Positions 11,391 to 25,821 of a stretch of DNA of 64,000 nucleotides are shown here, piece by piece. Below the pieces are notes generated by a model. The model was not told the origin of the DNA. It was given only the letters and a program-made list of their open reading frames with translations, and did no database searches. The DNA comes from Sindora glabra (taxonomy: Eukaryota > Streptophyta > Magnoliopsida > Fabales > Fabaceae). The position numbers and the translations under genes were made by a program. The stretch covers positions 17,148,316 to 17,212,315 of the forward strand of contig CM035232.1 of the NCBI GenBank assembly GCA_020226215.1, read 5' to 3'. Position 1 is the first letter of the stretch. Every line of letters begins with the position of its first letter.

Positions 11391-14300
11391 TTAAATAAGT
11401 ATTTTTATTATTGAATTATTTTTTAGAGTTAAAATAAAAAATATAAATTTTAATATATTAAATATAATTCAATAATAAAAAAATGATCAAGCTCTTTGTA
11501 ACATTACCGATTTATATTTTACTTATTTAATTTTATGTAATTTTATTATCTCCGTCAAATTGATAATTAGAGGAGCTTACCTAGTAAATAATTTTTTATT
11601 AGACAAAACATGTAACTGTATCAGTCAATAATTTTTATATTAACCCCATGCTTAGACGTGATGAAAAAAAAGTATGAGAAGAAAATAATTAAAAAATATT
11701 TATTCATTTTTTTATGTATATAAAATATATTGAGAAATGATAAAATTATTTTTGTTTAGTTTGATTGAAGGAGAAAAAATAAAAAAACAAATTATTTAAT
11801 GAAAAGATTGCACGCAATAGCAGGCAAGTTTAATAAATTTTATGACAGGATAAATTTGAAGTTATAAAATTTTTTTGTACCTCTCTTTGACCCTAGTTGA
11901 TGAAAAATTGTTTGACTGATTTCAAAATAACTTTTACAATTTTTTTTAACTTCAAAATTTTCGGAGCACCTAAATATTACAAAATTTATTTTCAATTTTT
12001 TTAAAACATTTTCTTTTCACCATTTTTCTATGAATCTAAACAAAAGGTAAATGATGTCCATTGGAGACAATAATATCATTTCTACTTGGGCATTACAAGA
12101 AATATTAATTTGATAATCAATTATATATTCAATTATAAATAGAGAGCTTGGCCTTTCAAAAAAGCAAACCATCTATCTACAATCAATTATATAAGCAAGT
12201 ACAAGCTTTTTAAGGCCAAAAATTTTTATTAATAATTGATTATGTAATCAATTATATTCCTTTAATTCTCAAGCTATAGTTAGTTATGTAATTGATTATT
12301 ATATAGATTTTTGCATATTTCAATGCAATTTTCATTATTCATGCAATATAAATTCAATTTATCCATTTATAAAATGCCAACCATATTACAATCATCACCC
12401 TCATTAATAGCATGATAAATATTCCAAAATGAACAAAGATTGCAATTCAAACATCCCAATTCAGTGTATTATATTCATTAAAAACCAAAAATTTTTTAAC
12501 TCAATCCAACAAATTCAAATAAATCCTTTAAATAAAGTTAGAATATTTATTCACTTAGCATAAAAGAGATACTAATAGAAAAATTGTAGTTTGACACTCC
12601 TAATTATAAAAAAATCAATATTTCTTAAGTTTAGGCTCAAACTTTCCCCTTTGAGCTAAAAAAGCCTAATAAAAGAATGAAGAGAAATTTAATAAGGAAG
12701 ATGTTAACTTGATTTTATGAAAATTTAATTAGGACTAGCTCCTTTATGGTTTAATTAATGAAGGAGAAGAAGAAGAAGAATATGGGTCGATAAAGGAGTT
12801 GCAAACTGAAGAATGTTTGGCAATTGTGTTTTTTGGAGGAAATAAGGGGATGGCTAAGTTAAGAAGGGTAGAAGGGAAATAGATAAGGATAAAATAAGAA
12901 AATTGCTCAAAACTTCCTTACGTCTAGACACTTTTAACCCTTGGACATTTCATTCCATTTACTTTTTCTTAATTATTTCAAGCAAAATTCTCACTTCAAA
13001 ATTCATTCAATTAATTAATTTTTCTTTATCTAATATTTTATTCATATTTTTTATTATAATTTATCCATTTCACATAAAAATTTATTTTAATTATTATTGC
13101 TATAATTAATTAATTACTTCCTTTATGAAATAAAATTTTAAAATTCTAGAGAGAGTGTAACATATAATGAGGGGGCATTTATTGTGTATTAGTAAGGCTG
13201 GAAGGTGGTTACCCTTAGTACCTTCCTATATTAGTTACAATCCAAGTAGTGTTGTGATAGTTTCTCTTTCTTATCCAAACTTAGGTATATTAATGATGTA
13301 TCATGCTTGATAAAATTTTTCTAAATCATGCATACAATATATGATGCATCATCTCTAGGATCTTGAATTAACAATCTTTACAATAAAATAATCGAGATGA
13401 TATTTGAGTTTAAAGAAGGAAGAAAAGGCATAACTAAAAAACATGTCACTATTTAAAACTCAAATTTAGTTTCTCTTCCTTTGCCTTTCAAATAAAATAA
13501 GTCATAAGATTTTTTATTTACTCTATGTTGCATTTTTTTTGTTCAATATTAATTTTAATTCAATTATAAATTTCAATTATAGAGAACCTATGAAGAAAAT
13601 TTAGTTAATTTGGTGTATTTTAACTCCATACAAAGTAGTGTATTTATCGAATATCCATTAGTTCCAAACTTTGATGCATGATTGCAAATCAAATATAACA
13701 ATAAGGTTTTAATGCTTTCCTATATGTTTTTCTTTCATTTCATACATATTATTCTTATATTAATGGCATGATAATAATAGTTACTCATGTGAATGAACAA
13801 ACCAACAACTAATATTATATATGAATCTATATACTTAAATTTCATATTTAATATTTAAATATTATTAACATATTACTTAGTGTTTATAGAATAATTTTGA
13901 TATGATAAGTTCTCCATAAAATTTGTGCATTGCATGGAATAAATATCTAGTTTTTTAAAATAAAAAAAATATGTGTAATTACATTAAATTTTAAGAGAGT
14001 TAAGTATAATTTGTTCTAATTATATTTGTTACATCAATTAGGAAATGAAATATATATATTTGGGAAATAAATAATTTTATAATGGTTGAAAATAAAAGTT
14101 ATTATTTTTTACTATTTTATTTTATTTATAGAAGCATGGTTTATGAATAAATGTAAATAATTTAAGTATAGTTAGAAATAAATAAAGAGTATAGAGGATA
14201 TTATGAGAGTAAATTCCCATTTTTACCTTTAAGATAATTCCTTACCATGTTTTCCAACAACAACACAAAAAACCTCCTCTTCTTTCATATTTCCTCAAAA

Positions 14301-15209
14301 GCTCCTAATAATTATTTTTTATCTTTTCTCAACTTCTTTTTAGCTTTGCTGTTAATCTTCCATCACATCTTTTCCTTTCTTTCAATTTCAATAAAGTAAG
14401 TAGTTTTATTCTCAATTTTATGCTTTCATCATCTCCACCTCTTCATTAAGGTTTGGGAAATAAAAAAATTTGACGAGATTAAGGATTTGGGAACTTTGAA
14501 CCTTATCCATGGAAATTTAGATATTTTGGTGCAATAATTTCATCTTTAAACCTAGAGCCAATCACTTTTTGCATAACTTATGAGTGAGCATTTTACTTAT
14601 AATTGTATAAATGTTATGATTGCATTTGATGTTAGTAAATTTTTCATTGAAATATTTAATTTTTGAGGATAATGAATGCTAATTAGTGTTTTGTTATGGA
14701 TTTTTAGTGATTTAAGATCCTAGGGTGCTGAATGTACATTCAATTATGCTTAAATTAAGTTAAAATAAACTTTTGTAGGAATTTGAGAGATTTTCCCATG
14801 AATAAATAGTGGAATTTCTAGAAAAATGTAGGAGATGCATGTATAAATTACTTTTACAAGTGCTTCCTTGAGCCTTTAATGCACTAAAGCTGTTAAAGCC
14901 ATGAGTCAACTCCAAAAGCAATTCTTCGTATCCTAAAACAATTTTATAGAAGTGGAAATGCTTTTTCTCCTTTTCTTAAAGGGGTGGAATCAATTCCAAA
15001 AGGGATTTCTCACTTTTGGAATTAAAAAACCTAATCCATGGTTCTTTTAAAAGTGATTTCTCACTTCTAGAATCAAGAACTCAATTTAGAACCCCTATTA
15101 TTATGCATTAAAATTCATTGTAATTGAATATTAATGGCATGTTTGATGTGTTTAATTGCTTAAGGTCATGCAAAGAAGGCATGTTAGTGTTGATTTATAT
15201 TATGTTGTT
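11391..15209. other. Gene-free AT-rich DNA, probably decayed LTR sequence
   Basis: No coding region is supported. At about 12130-12300 there are repeated inverted TAATTGATTA/TAATCAATTA motifs. The stretches 12600-13170 and 14200-15209 have the texture of retrotransposon LTR and leader DNA (poly-purine and CT-rich blocks), but without matching ends. The Copia solo LTR is inserted into the right-hand part. Confidence 0.35.
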
Positions 15210-15214
15210 ATGAG

Positions 15215-16867
15215 TGTTAGTGTATGTCCTAAGAGTCAATCATAGATATGATTGCAATATTACACAATGTATTATGTTTCGTTTTGACAATATAATTATT
15301 ATATTTTATTTTATTTTACGCAAATTATAACTTAAATATAATAATTATCCTTGAAATAGTTTTGCTATTCCTAAAATGCCCCTAGTTAAGTATTATTACA
15401 AAAATAATAGTAATAATACATCGAGACTAGCATGTATAGTGACTGATGATTATGAATCATGGATATGTGCTATCAAGTTAATACATGAGTACATTGTTCA
15501 TTAACAATGTACTAGACTGACCCACTGTGAGAATACTGCATGGATAAATGTGTCATTAGTTATTCTCATATAATCACAAATGCATATAGTCCTTTGACCT
15601 AAAGTCACTATGGCTCCCTACATAAAGAGTTACTCACTTTGATGTCATCCTATGTCACCTTTAATCGGGATGACGAGTAGGATATTAATTGAGTATGTCA
15701 CAAATCATGCAGAGGGAAGTAAGTGATGTAGATGGAATTTTATTACTCTTGTATAAAAGAGAAATATTCTTAGGGCCCTTGATTGAGTGAGACTTAGAAA
15801 TGCATGGTCATGCTCAATTGGATCAATATGTGATATTGATAATTTATTTTAAAGTCTACTTAATATCAAAAAATACAAATTGAACATTGGCAAGGATGAC
15901 ACACTCCATGCCTCTAGTTTAATTTGGATCAATATGTGATATTGATAATTTATTTTAAAGTCTACTCAGTATCAAGAAATATAAATTAAACATTGGCGAG
16001 GATGACGCACTCCATGCCTCTAGTTCAAATTGGATATTATTACGAAAGAGATTATGATGCAAAATATTGATCATATATTAGGTAGATGTTGAATCATAGA
16101 TATTCTTATTACTTGAGTGGCAGTGATGTATTACTAGATATCACTCACTGTTTATAACCCAAAATGAGTCATTATCAACATAGTAAGAACCTATAGAGTC
16201 ACACAAAAGAAGTAGGAATGAGACAATAATTAATTGAATTTTAGTTGGATTAAAATTTAATTAATTAAACTTATTTTCATGCATATATATATTATTAAAA
16301 TAATATATATTTATTCACATAATATATATTATATATTATCTGATATTATTTGATATTAAAGTAATATCATATAATTATGATCATTAGATATTAGATAATT
16401 AATAGATAAGTCCTATCTCTCCCCACTCTCTCTAGGATAAAGATAATGTGATAGTTATTTAGTGTGATTAAGATTTTTGAAGCATTATCCTAATAGGACT
16501 AGGATTGTGATATGTCTTAGTTTTATAAAAAGACTTGAAGGCAGCACATTACATAATACACATTGGCTTCAATAAAATCCTAAATCACTCTAGAAAACGT
16601 TCAAACCAAATCATAGTAAGAGAAACGAATCCTAGCAGCTTCATAGAAAGGAGAAGTTGTTATTTACTCTGTATAGATACCGTAGAGACGTTGTACCTTC
16701 CAGCCGGCGTTTGATTTATCTCAGTCTCTTAAGGAATAATTCAGAAAAAATACGAGTACAAATAAGGTAAAACCCTAATATTGATTTATGAATTTTGCAT
16801 GGATCTTAGGAAGGTTTTGTATTAAAATTTTAAAATTTCACTACGTATGTTAATCCAAATCTCAACA
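15215..16867 (+). mobile_element. Copia solo LTR with perfect 5-bp TSD
   Basis: 1,653 bp, beginning TGTTAGTGTATG and ending CTCAACA, flanked on both sides by ATGAG (15210-15214 and 16868-16872). It is homologous over its length, in opposite orientation, to the 1,650-bp LTRs of the full-length Copia at 54619-63840. Shared landmarks are the ACACAATGTATTAT start region, the TATAAAAA box at 16524-16531 followed by GGCAGCACATTA, and the TTGCATGGATC block near the end. It is more diverged than those LTRs are from each other. No internal domain is present, so LTR-LTR recombination removed the rest. Confidence 0.92.
15818..16029. repeat. 106-bp tandem duplication inside the solo LTR
   Basis: Two adjacent copies of about 106 bp, each running from TTGGATCAATATGTGATATT to the CTCCATGCCTCTAG block. 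This part is single-copy in the LTRs of the full-length element, so the duplication is private to this copy or lineage. Confidence 0.8.
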
Positions 16868-16872
16868 ATGAG

Positions 16873-19800
16873 TTACTTAAATTAAAACACTTAAGCTTCT
16901 AAAGTGATGGTGCTTAAAAATATCGAAATGGGGGATATTATTATCATTTTTGAACATTGGATCTAGTGAATGTTTGTAAATGAATAAGGTAAATCTTAGA
17001 AGGACAAAGTTAGTTTTGTGAAATGATAAGAATAATAAAAAATCACAAGAGGGTTTACTTGCTTTTCTAAATGATTACTTATGAATTATTATTTGATTAT
17101 TTATTATTCATGAATTCGAAAATAGTATAGCTAGTTAATGTCCTATATGCTAAGTTATGAGTTAAAACTAAGTGAACTTATGAGTTTTACTCATATTTTT
17201 TAAATATTTAGTTTGGTGTTGCTTTTTAGATAAATGGTGTGACCTAAAAGGGATAAAATTGGTCAGTAAGAGTGTGTATATATGCGTGCATTTTTTCTTT
17301 CTTTCTAAAAGTTATATATAAGTGTATAAATGTGTGTATTCTTTCTTTTTAAAAGTTATATGTTCTAGAATACTTATTCATTAAGTTTTGAACTTTCTCC
17401 TCCACATCTCATTTTGTAGATTCACAAATTGAGCTGCCTCTTTCACCATTGCCACCATAGGGATAAATTCATTAGAATTTCTTAATAAAGTAATAACAAT
17501 AGATATGTTATTATGTATAAAGGATTTTAAGTTTTATATTGTATAGGAAATAGGTAGAATTATAAACTCTTATCGATTAAAATTAGTTAATTCAACTTAT
17601 CCTTAATTTAGAGGAGATTATAAGTAGACTTAACTTTTTTCTTATGTAAAGCAATTTTGATGAATACAATTTAAGCATTTCAATTATAGTCTTTCATGAA
17701 TGATTTTCCTTAATATATTTGTATATGTGCATAACATAAGATTAGGTTAGTGGAAGCTAATTGATTGATTTCCATGCCAATTATGAATTGAAAGTGTCTT
17801 GCACTTGCACTTACTTATAAAGTTAGGATTAAGGGTAATATAATTTTACCAATAAGGTATTGGTCGAGTAGAATGCATGTTAACCCTAAGCAAACTTTAC
17901 CTATTCAAAGATAAAGGTTTGAATCTTAGAGATGACATTTATTAGAAAAGAAAAAAAATTGTTAATGCTTTAAATTTTAAAATGGGGTGGTTCCTACTCA
18001 TGATGTTTTATAAAAAAAAGGTGATTAAATTTCTCTCAGCTCTTAATAAGATATTTAAGTTATGTTTAGCGTGACAAAATTAACTTATGATTTATTAACT
18101 TAATTAATAAGTTATAAATTACCTTCTATATGTGACATTTATTAGGAGAAAAGGAATCCATTAACATGCTAATTTTCATGGTAGGGTGGTCCATCCATTT
18201 GGTGTCTCGTAAAAAAAGGGTAATTAAATTTCTCTCACCTCTTAATAAGAGATTTATGTTATGTTTAACATAACAAATAAGTTACTTTACAACTTATTAA
18301 CCTAATCATTAAGATATAAACTAACTTCTATAGGTGTTTAGCATTTTAACTCATTAAAAAAAGTTTTGATTTAATAAATTATTCTAGATAACATATAACT
18401 TATAGCTTATTAATTCCTTTTAATTTATCCTTTTTTTATTAATTAATATTATATTTTAAGTAATTATACTTTTATTTTAAATAGTAAATAAATACATAAT
18501 ATCAAAAATATAATTACTTAAATTTTAGGTAATTATATTTTTATTTAAAATATATTTATTGTATCAATATAATTTAGTTTTAAAATAAATATAAATTAAT
18601 TTAATTCATATATTTATTTATATTAGGGTAAATTAAAGCATCTTTCTTTAGGTTTGGTCTATTTATATAATGTTCCTGTTTTGTTTGAAAAACTAAACTT
18701 GGCTCCCTTGTACCTAATAGACATAAGTGGTATTAGTGAAAATTTTAAGTTCCCCATTTTACTTTCTATTATTTGGATTAAAAGGTAAAAATAAAAGAGG
18801 TTGACATACTGTTGCTATCGAACTTTTAGCTAATTCATATTGTTGCTAAAACTAATTGTTCAATGATAGAGAGGTTGTAGTATAAACACAATGAACGTTG
18901 AGAGTAGAGTGATAAGGGAAAGAGTTAGAAATAATAGTGAAATAATTAGGCATCTAAATGAGGATTGAGAAAGAGCAAACTCTGTTAAAAAGAGAAGAGA
19001 GGATCACACATCGCTAGTTAGTCGATTGTTGAAGTAGCATAACTACTAGATCTAAGATAAGAATGGCTAAGGGCCATAGTGGTAGAAGAAGAAGGATTAA
19101 TCGAAGAGCAAAGAAAAATATAAAGATGGCAAAAGTCATGTTAATTGAACTAGAAATGAAAATGAAACTGAGCTAATATGCTTCAATCATTTTTTTCATC
19201 ATTTTTACCTCCTATGTTTGTCATAAATGATGGGTTAATTGGCGAATGATTGTAATAGTTATAAACTTTGAGTGGTTGACTCCTTCTTTTTGGTGAATAT
19301 AAGGATTTTTCTTTCATTGGGATCATATAAAGTTTAAACCTTTTTCATTGATTTGTTTTAGATTTTGCTCAAGAGATTCAACTTTTTAAGGCAAACACAA
19401 ACAACCCAATTTCCAAAATACAAAGAATTATGTTATTTGTGTTAAATTTCATTGAGGATTTATTAATCGAAGAGAAAATAATTGAAGATGAGATTTGTCT
19501 ATTAATAGAGGAAAGGCTAGATAGAGTTTCAAAAGAGAATGGTGGAGAATTAATAAAGACAGAGTTTGGAAAAAGAAGAAGAAATAATTAATGTCTTTTT
19601 ATTTTTTTTAAGATAAATGAATTAGTATCTTTCTTTGATAAACAAAACTAGAAGATATTTTTTTAAGGAAAAAAGAAACATTAAGTAATAAAATAATGAG
19701 AAAATTAAAATAAAGTTAATTTTTATTTTTTAAAAAATTAATTTCAAGATAATAAATATCATGTTTTTGTAATTCTTGTTATCTTTATATTATATATTAA

Positions 19801-20588
19801 TTGTGATATTTTCTACTTCTTATTATAACAAGTGTAATTCTTATAATTTACCATTTGCTAATTTATTTTTTTAATAAAAAGTTATCATTTCTTCTCCACC
19901 TAAAAGATAATTTTATTCATCTTTTATTTATCTTTTTAATATTAAATCAATTTTCAATAAAAATTTGACTTTAAATCTCTATCATCATCTTATATTAAAA
20001 TAAATTAATTTTAAATTGATAGATTATCTTGGAAAAAGACATGTTCAAAGTCAATATCTAAATTCAAAATTAATTATTAATATTGAAAAAAATTATCTGA
20101 TAAAATCATGAAATTTGTCTTTTGATTCAAATTCAAAATCAGTTACTAATTTAAATTAATAAAATGTTGATTTGATTCCTTTCTTAAATTTCTCTTTATA
20201 ATATCACCTTCTATAAATTTTATTCTTTTACTATTTAATCACTTCTAAAATTTTCATTGCTTTCTTTTTAATCTTCCCTACTTTTCCTTAGGTTTTTCTT
20301 TTTTTGAAGCATTATCTCATTTTTTTTATTTTTTCATAAATTTTTTTTAGAGATTTTCAATTTATTTTTCACTTCTTTTCTTTCAGTTTCACTTTAAGAT
20401 TTCTTATTCTTTTACTGTAGAAGGTTGAATAAATTTTTTTAATCTTATATTGTCATATCTAGAATTATGTATAGGTAGGCATTTAATTTCAAGATTTTTT
20501 AAGCATCATATCATATTTTTTATTTTCTTGTCTTTCATAGAATTTCATAAATTTTTTTTAGAGATTCTTAATTTATTTTTCTGTTTTT
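16873..20588. other. Gene-free DNA with degenerate repeats
   Basis: No supported coding sequence. 16873-17460 continues the sequence interrupted by the solo LTR. 18640-19600 is slightly less AT-rich and purine-rich but has no frame of note. 20290-20480 is a diverged relative of the 322-bp tandem unit that follows. Confidence 0.4.
17934..18333. repeat. Tandem duplication, ~200-bp unit
   Basis: GACATTTATTAG recurs 200 bp apart (17934 and 18134). The rest of the unit matches too: a GGGTGGTYC box, ATTAAATTTCTCTCA, CTCTTAATAAGA and ATTAACYTAAT blocks. Confidence 0.75.
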
Positions 20589-21170
20589 CTCTTCTAATTT
20601 TATTTCAAGATTTCTGATGAGGCTTTACCATAGAAGGTTGAATGAATTTTTTTTGTTTTATATCTTTGTCTCTAAAGTCATGCACAATTTCAATTTTTTA
20701 ATATTTTTATCATTTATAGTTGATAGTTGATTTTTTTCTTTTAGGAAAACCTATTTTTTTTATCTTATAGCATTTAAATTAATTTTTTTAAATGCCCCTT
20801 TCACCCTATTTCTTTCCTTTGTTAACAAATCTATATATTTTTATTTGATGAGACTTTACCATAAAAGGTTTTTGATGAGGCTTTAAATGCCCCCTCTCAT
20901 CCTATTTCTTCTCTTTTAATTTTGTTTCAAGATTTCTGATGAAGCTTTACCATAGAAGGTTGAATGAATTTTTTTTATTTTATATATTTGTCTTTGAAGT
21001 CATGCACAATTTCAATTTTTTAATATTTTTATCATTTATAGTTGATAGTTAATTTTTTTTTTAGGAAAACCTATTTTTTTATCTTACAACATTTAAGTTA
21101 TTTTTTTTAAATGCCCTTCTCACCCTATTTCTTTCCTTTATTAATAAATCTATGTATTTTTATTCGAGAG
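20589..21170. repeat. Tandem duplication, ~322-bp unit
   Basis: Two close copies with period about 322 bp. Each contains TTTCTGATGARGCTTTACCA, AGTCATGCACAATTTCAA, ATTTATAGTTGATAGTT and a CACCCTATTTCTTTCC block. A weaker third copy precedes them. Confidence 0.8.
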
Positions 21171-24100
21171 ATTGCTACACAGTAGTTAATGGTAAAAGTT
21201 GGGAAGTTTTGCTGCAATGTAACTTTTTTATGTATATAGAATTAATTTTACAATATTAATTAGTTTATATGCAAATCAATTCTTATGAAAATTTAGTATG
21301 ATTTTTAGAAAAATCTAATCTTTCTTTTCTTTCTTTGGATTTTCCCTTTATGTAGGACATCTTCTTTTAAGAAACAATTGTATGAGGTGTTCACTTAACT
21401 TCACTTAACTATATTAAATCCACAATTAAGATGTGTGATTTTTGCAAATTTACTAATTACAAAATTTTAATTTTTATAGATTCACAAAGGTATATTAGTG
21501 ATGATTTTTTACCAATAGTAAATAAATTATATTTTTTTTCATTATCTTTTAGCATTTTAATTTTTTTTGTTATTAAAAATATGTTTTATTTGCTAAAAAC
21601 TTAAGAGGTTAAATGTTAGAATAATGCTACTCAAATTATAATCATTTTGTTCAAATATATATTAAAGTCATAGGTTAATATTTTAAGCAATTTTAGATAG
21701 ATAAAATTAATTAGTATTTTTATTTTGAGATAATTAGAGGGTCTTGAGATGGTTGGTGAAAATTAAACAATGGTTTGTAAGAATTAAAAGATCCATTTGT
21801 TATAAATAATTATTATAATTTTTACCATTTAAATTTAGAATTAAAGTTGTATTTAGGGTACTTATTGTACATTTTCTGATTGTTTATATTGTTATTTTAT
21901 TATTTTTCTCACTAAAAAGCATTATAATTAAAGTATAATATACAAATATTTAGATAAAATTTTGCATCTATTGTATTAATTAATTATTCATTATGTATAC
22001 TTAGTTATTTCATTCTTAACAATAAATTAGGAATTACTTAGAGAGTAAAGTAGGTAATTATTACTATTGATAAAAAAATCAAAGGTTGAGACTTTGATAA
22101 ATAACAAGCCATCAAAGAGGTAATTTTTATAATTTGTAATAATCTCATTCCTTAATTTTTTTTTATGAATAATTAGGATAATCTATTATAACTTTTAAAG
22201 TGTATTTTACACTTAGGGGTAGCAAAATATATCTATACCTAATGGACCTCATCAAAATTAATGGACATTTATCCAATGAATCTTACTTAAGTTAGACCTA
22301 TTGTTTAATAGTTTAGATTTGAGTTTACTTATTAAATATCCAATAGATTTAGATCTTTTTTGGGTACCCATTAATATTAATTTATACAATGTATGAACTT
22401 ATTTCTTACAAATATTTAATGGATCTTGAGTCTTTTTTGGATATTATATTAAATTTTTTTGAATAACATATTTTATTATTAATCTATTATTATATGAAAA
22501 TTAATATTATCACATTTATAAAAATATTATGATAATTTATTTAAAATAAATAATATTAAAAACATTTAAATTTACATTACATTATAAAAATATTTTAAAA
22601 TAATAATATTTTATTTTATAATATTAGTTTATATAATATAAAAATATCTAATTATAGTATAAACGGATAAATAACTATTTATAAGTTGACTTGACATAAC
22701 CCACATTTACTTCAAAGTTATTATGGATAATATGAATGAATCAAAATAAGAATGTATATGAATAAGGAAGTGGATATAATTCATAATTATTAAATATAAT
22801 TATTATCAATAAGAATGATATAATTTATATTTACCCTAAAGTTAATATGGATAGTATGAATGGGTCAAAACAAGAATGGATGTATATGAGAAAATAGATA
22901 TAATTTATTATTATTAGGTATAATTGCTATAAAAAATAACTTTTTATTTTTATTAAAAAAGTTTTAAATTATGTTTGTATTAGTGAATCCAAATGAATGT
23001 ATTTTGATTCTTTTAATTGGATCTTAATAGATTTTTAATGGATATAAATATTTAATATATCTAAAATAATGGATCCTTAACTAATCTAGATTTATCTAAA
23101 TCTGACCTATTACCATCTCTACTTACATGTATCAAGAATTAGTTAAAAAAATTTCCTTGTATTTTGCCTTTCAATTATGAGATTACTTATATATTTTATA
23201 TTTTAATAAATAAATAAATATCAATAATGCACTAATCCTTCTATCAAATAATAATATTTTATCATTAAATTTTTTATTATAAATCTAAAAAAGGTGGGAT
23301 TGGAATTCTTTCATTTTTTATCTTCTTTTTTTATCATTTTTAGAGAGATATGCAATTATCTACTTGTGAAAATAGAAAAATATCAGTATAATATAGATAA
23401 AATATTATTATAAATACACTACCAATAATATAAAGACTTATTGAATAATAACATGAACAATCTTATTACATATTTTATTTCATAACTTGTTACCCAAAGC
23501 AATCATTTTTAATCATTTATAATAATTTGTTATTTTTAATGTTAATTAATTGATAATTATATTATTATAACCATGTCTCTTTTTAAATAATTAACATATA
23601 TTTATAATGTTACATAGTAGTGAATTAAATTTTTTTTCCATGCAATGCACGGGTAACTTCCTAGCATATATATATTATATTCTTTTTTATTGCTACATTG
23701 TTAAAATAGCAGAATTTTTAGGGGATTTATGCAAAAAAATTATATTAGTTAAAATTAGTATAAATGTAATATTCTTTTTAGAGTGTTTATGTAGGGAAAA
23801 TACATTCTAATTGAAATTAGAATTAATGCAGTCTTATTATGTGTTTTAAATATCTAATGTAATATTCAATTTATATTTTTATTATTTTAAATGATTAAAT
23901 TAATTTAGTAATTGTATATTGATTTATTTTTAATTGAGATATTTTACATAATTAAAATAAAAATATTGCAACATTATAAGTATCTTTTGGTTTCACTCTT
24001 ATTTGTCATAATGTTTTTTATTATTACGTTGCAGAAGCATCAAGATTTTTTTGGGGTTTACACAAATAAATTACATTTAATTAAATTAGTATCATTGTGA

Positions 24101-24761
24101 TACTATTTTTAGGTTGCTTGTTTAAGGAAATTATATTCTAATTGATACTAGTATTAATGTAATACTCTGTTGTGAACAAATAATTATTTTTTTTAATTTA
24201 TAATATTTTAAATAATCAAAATAAAATAATAAATGTATGATAACATTCTATAATTGTAATTGAAAACTTCATTTAAAATTGAAATATTAATTAGCAATTT
24301 GAAATAGTATAATGTTTCAATTTTTTTACATTTAATTAACTAACATAGGAAAAAACATAATTAATGTAACAGTTCAACATTATATTAGTATAATTTAATT
24401 ATTTATTATTATATTATTTATAAGGATATTCAAATAAAATAATCTTTAAATTTTTGAGAAAAATATTAAAAAATAGTCTTGCCTTGATGCTACTGTATTG
24501 GGCTGAAAAAAATAAAGAGGCGGACCCTCACTTAATATTTTAAAAGATAAAATTGACGTAAAAAAGGGACAAAAGTCAACTGTTAGTGGAGCCCCTTTGG
24601 AAATTTTCATCTACATTGATAACTGCCGTTAATGAAGGTGGGGAATATAATTAATCATGGAATCTTTTTTTCTTCCAACAATCTGTCTCACGTCCGCTAC
24701 ATATTTACGATGGCTGCACATATATACTTAACAATTCTTAAATTCAAATCTGTTTCATGTC

Positions 24762-24816
<55 letters not shown>

Positions 24817-25821
24817 CGGTTGGAGGTGAATATTTAAAAAATAATGTATATTTATCAAAATAAAATAATATGAATAAAATTTTAAAGAAGATGAATCTAA
24901 TTTAGTATTTAAATTTAATTTATTGTTAGTATAAAATATTTTATATCATTAATAAATATAAAATATGTTATTAAAATAATAATAATTAAAAAATTTTAAT
25001 TATAATAAAATTTTCTAATAATTTTTCATTTAATAGTAATATAAATGAAATTTAATTCTTTTTATTTACTTGTAATTTATCATGTAATTTTTCTTCATCT
25101 AATAATCTATCTCATGTCCACTGCATTTTTACGGTGGCTGCATCTATACAGTATCCACCTGACGATTCTTTAATTCAAATCATTATAATAAAAGGATTAT
25201 TTTCCTATAATAAATTTATTAAACTTTAAAGTAAATAATTATCTACATCTTTGTAATTTATATCAATTTCATCTTTTAATATATTTTTTAATCAATTCAC
25301 TCACCCTCACTTATTCTGATATGTTCAATTTTATTCATAAAAATATTTTTTATTAATTTTATTTCTCACTTATTTATATTTGTTCAATGTACAATTTCAT
25401 CCTTTAGCAATGTACACCTCAATTTAAAATGAGGACAAAATTAAATAAATTTAAATAAATAAGAGATAAAGTGGAGATGATATTTCCAGAGGATAGAATT
25501 GAATAAATGTAAATAAAAAAGATAAAATTAATAATTTTTTATAAAAATAAAATAAATACAGGTCACATATAATAAAAAATAAGTGTTTAATCCAAACCTT
25601 TTACTACTGTCACCCAAGTTTCGTCATTTAAGTTTGTATAGTCATTTTCTCGAGCGTTATGAGCAGTATTTTGTCTTCCTCGAAATGATTAGCCGTATGA
25701 ATCCCTTCGCCCCCACTTCCTCACGTTCTTGGAAAAATCTCCGGTGCCGTACGGATCAATGTTTTAAAATAGGTCGTAATCGTTATTCCAACATAGTGAT
25801 CGGATAAACTCTTTCAATCAA
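21171..25821. other. Gene-free AT-rich DNA with small tandem duplications
   Basis: No coding region supported. About 22700-22930 is a duplication with period near 124 bp (ATGGATARTATGAATG). About 23620-24180 is two diverged copies with period near 345 bp (GGGRTTTAYRCAAA and TATTCTAATTGA blocks). The text around 24670-24750 recurs near 25091-25170 (CGTCCGCTACATATTTACG against TGTCCACTGCATTTTTACG). Confidence 0.5.
24765..24814. repeat. (TA)n microsatellite
   Basis: About 25 uninterrupted AT units. Confidence 0.95.

Noticed and set aside
12600..15209. Full LTR retrotransposon around the Copia solo LTR
   Set aside because: The sequence has LTR-like texture, but I found no paired LTRs, PBS, PPT, TSD or protein homology.
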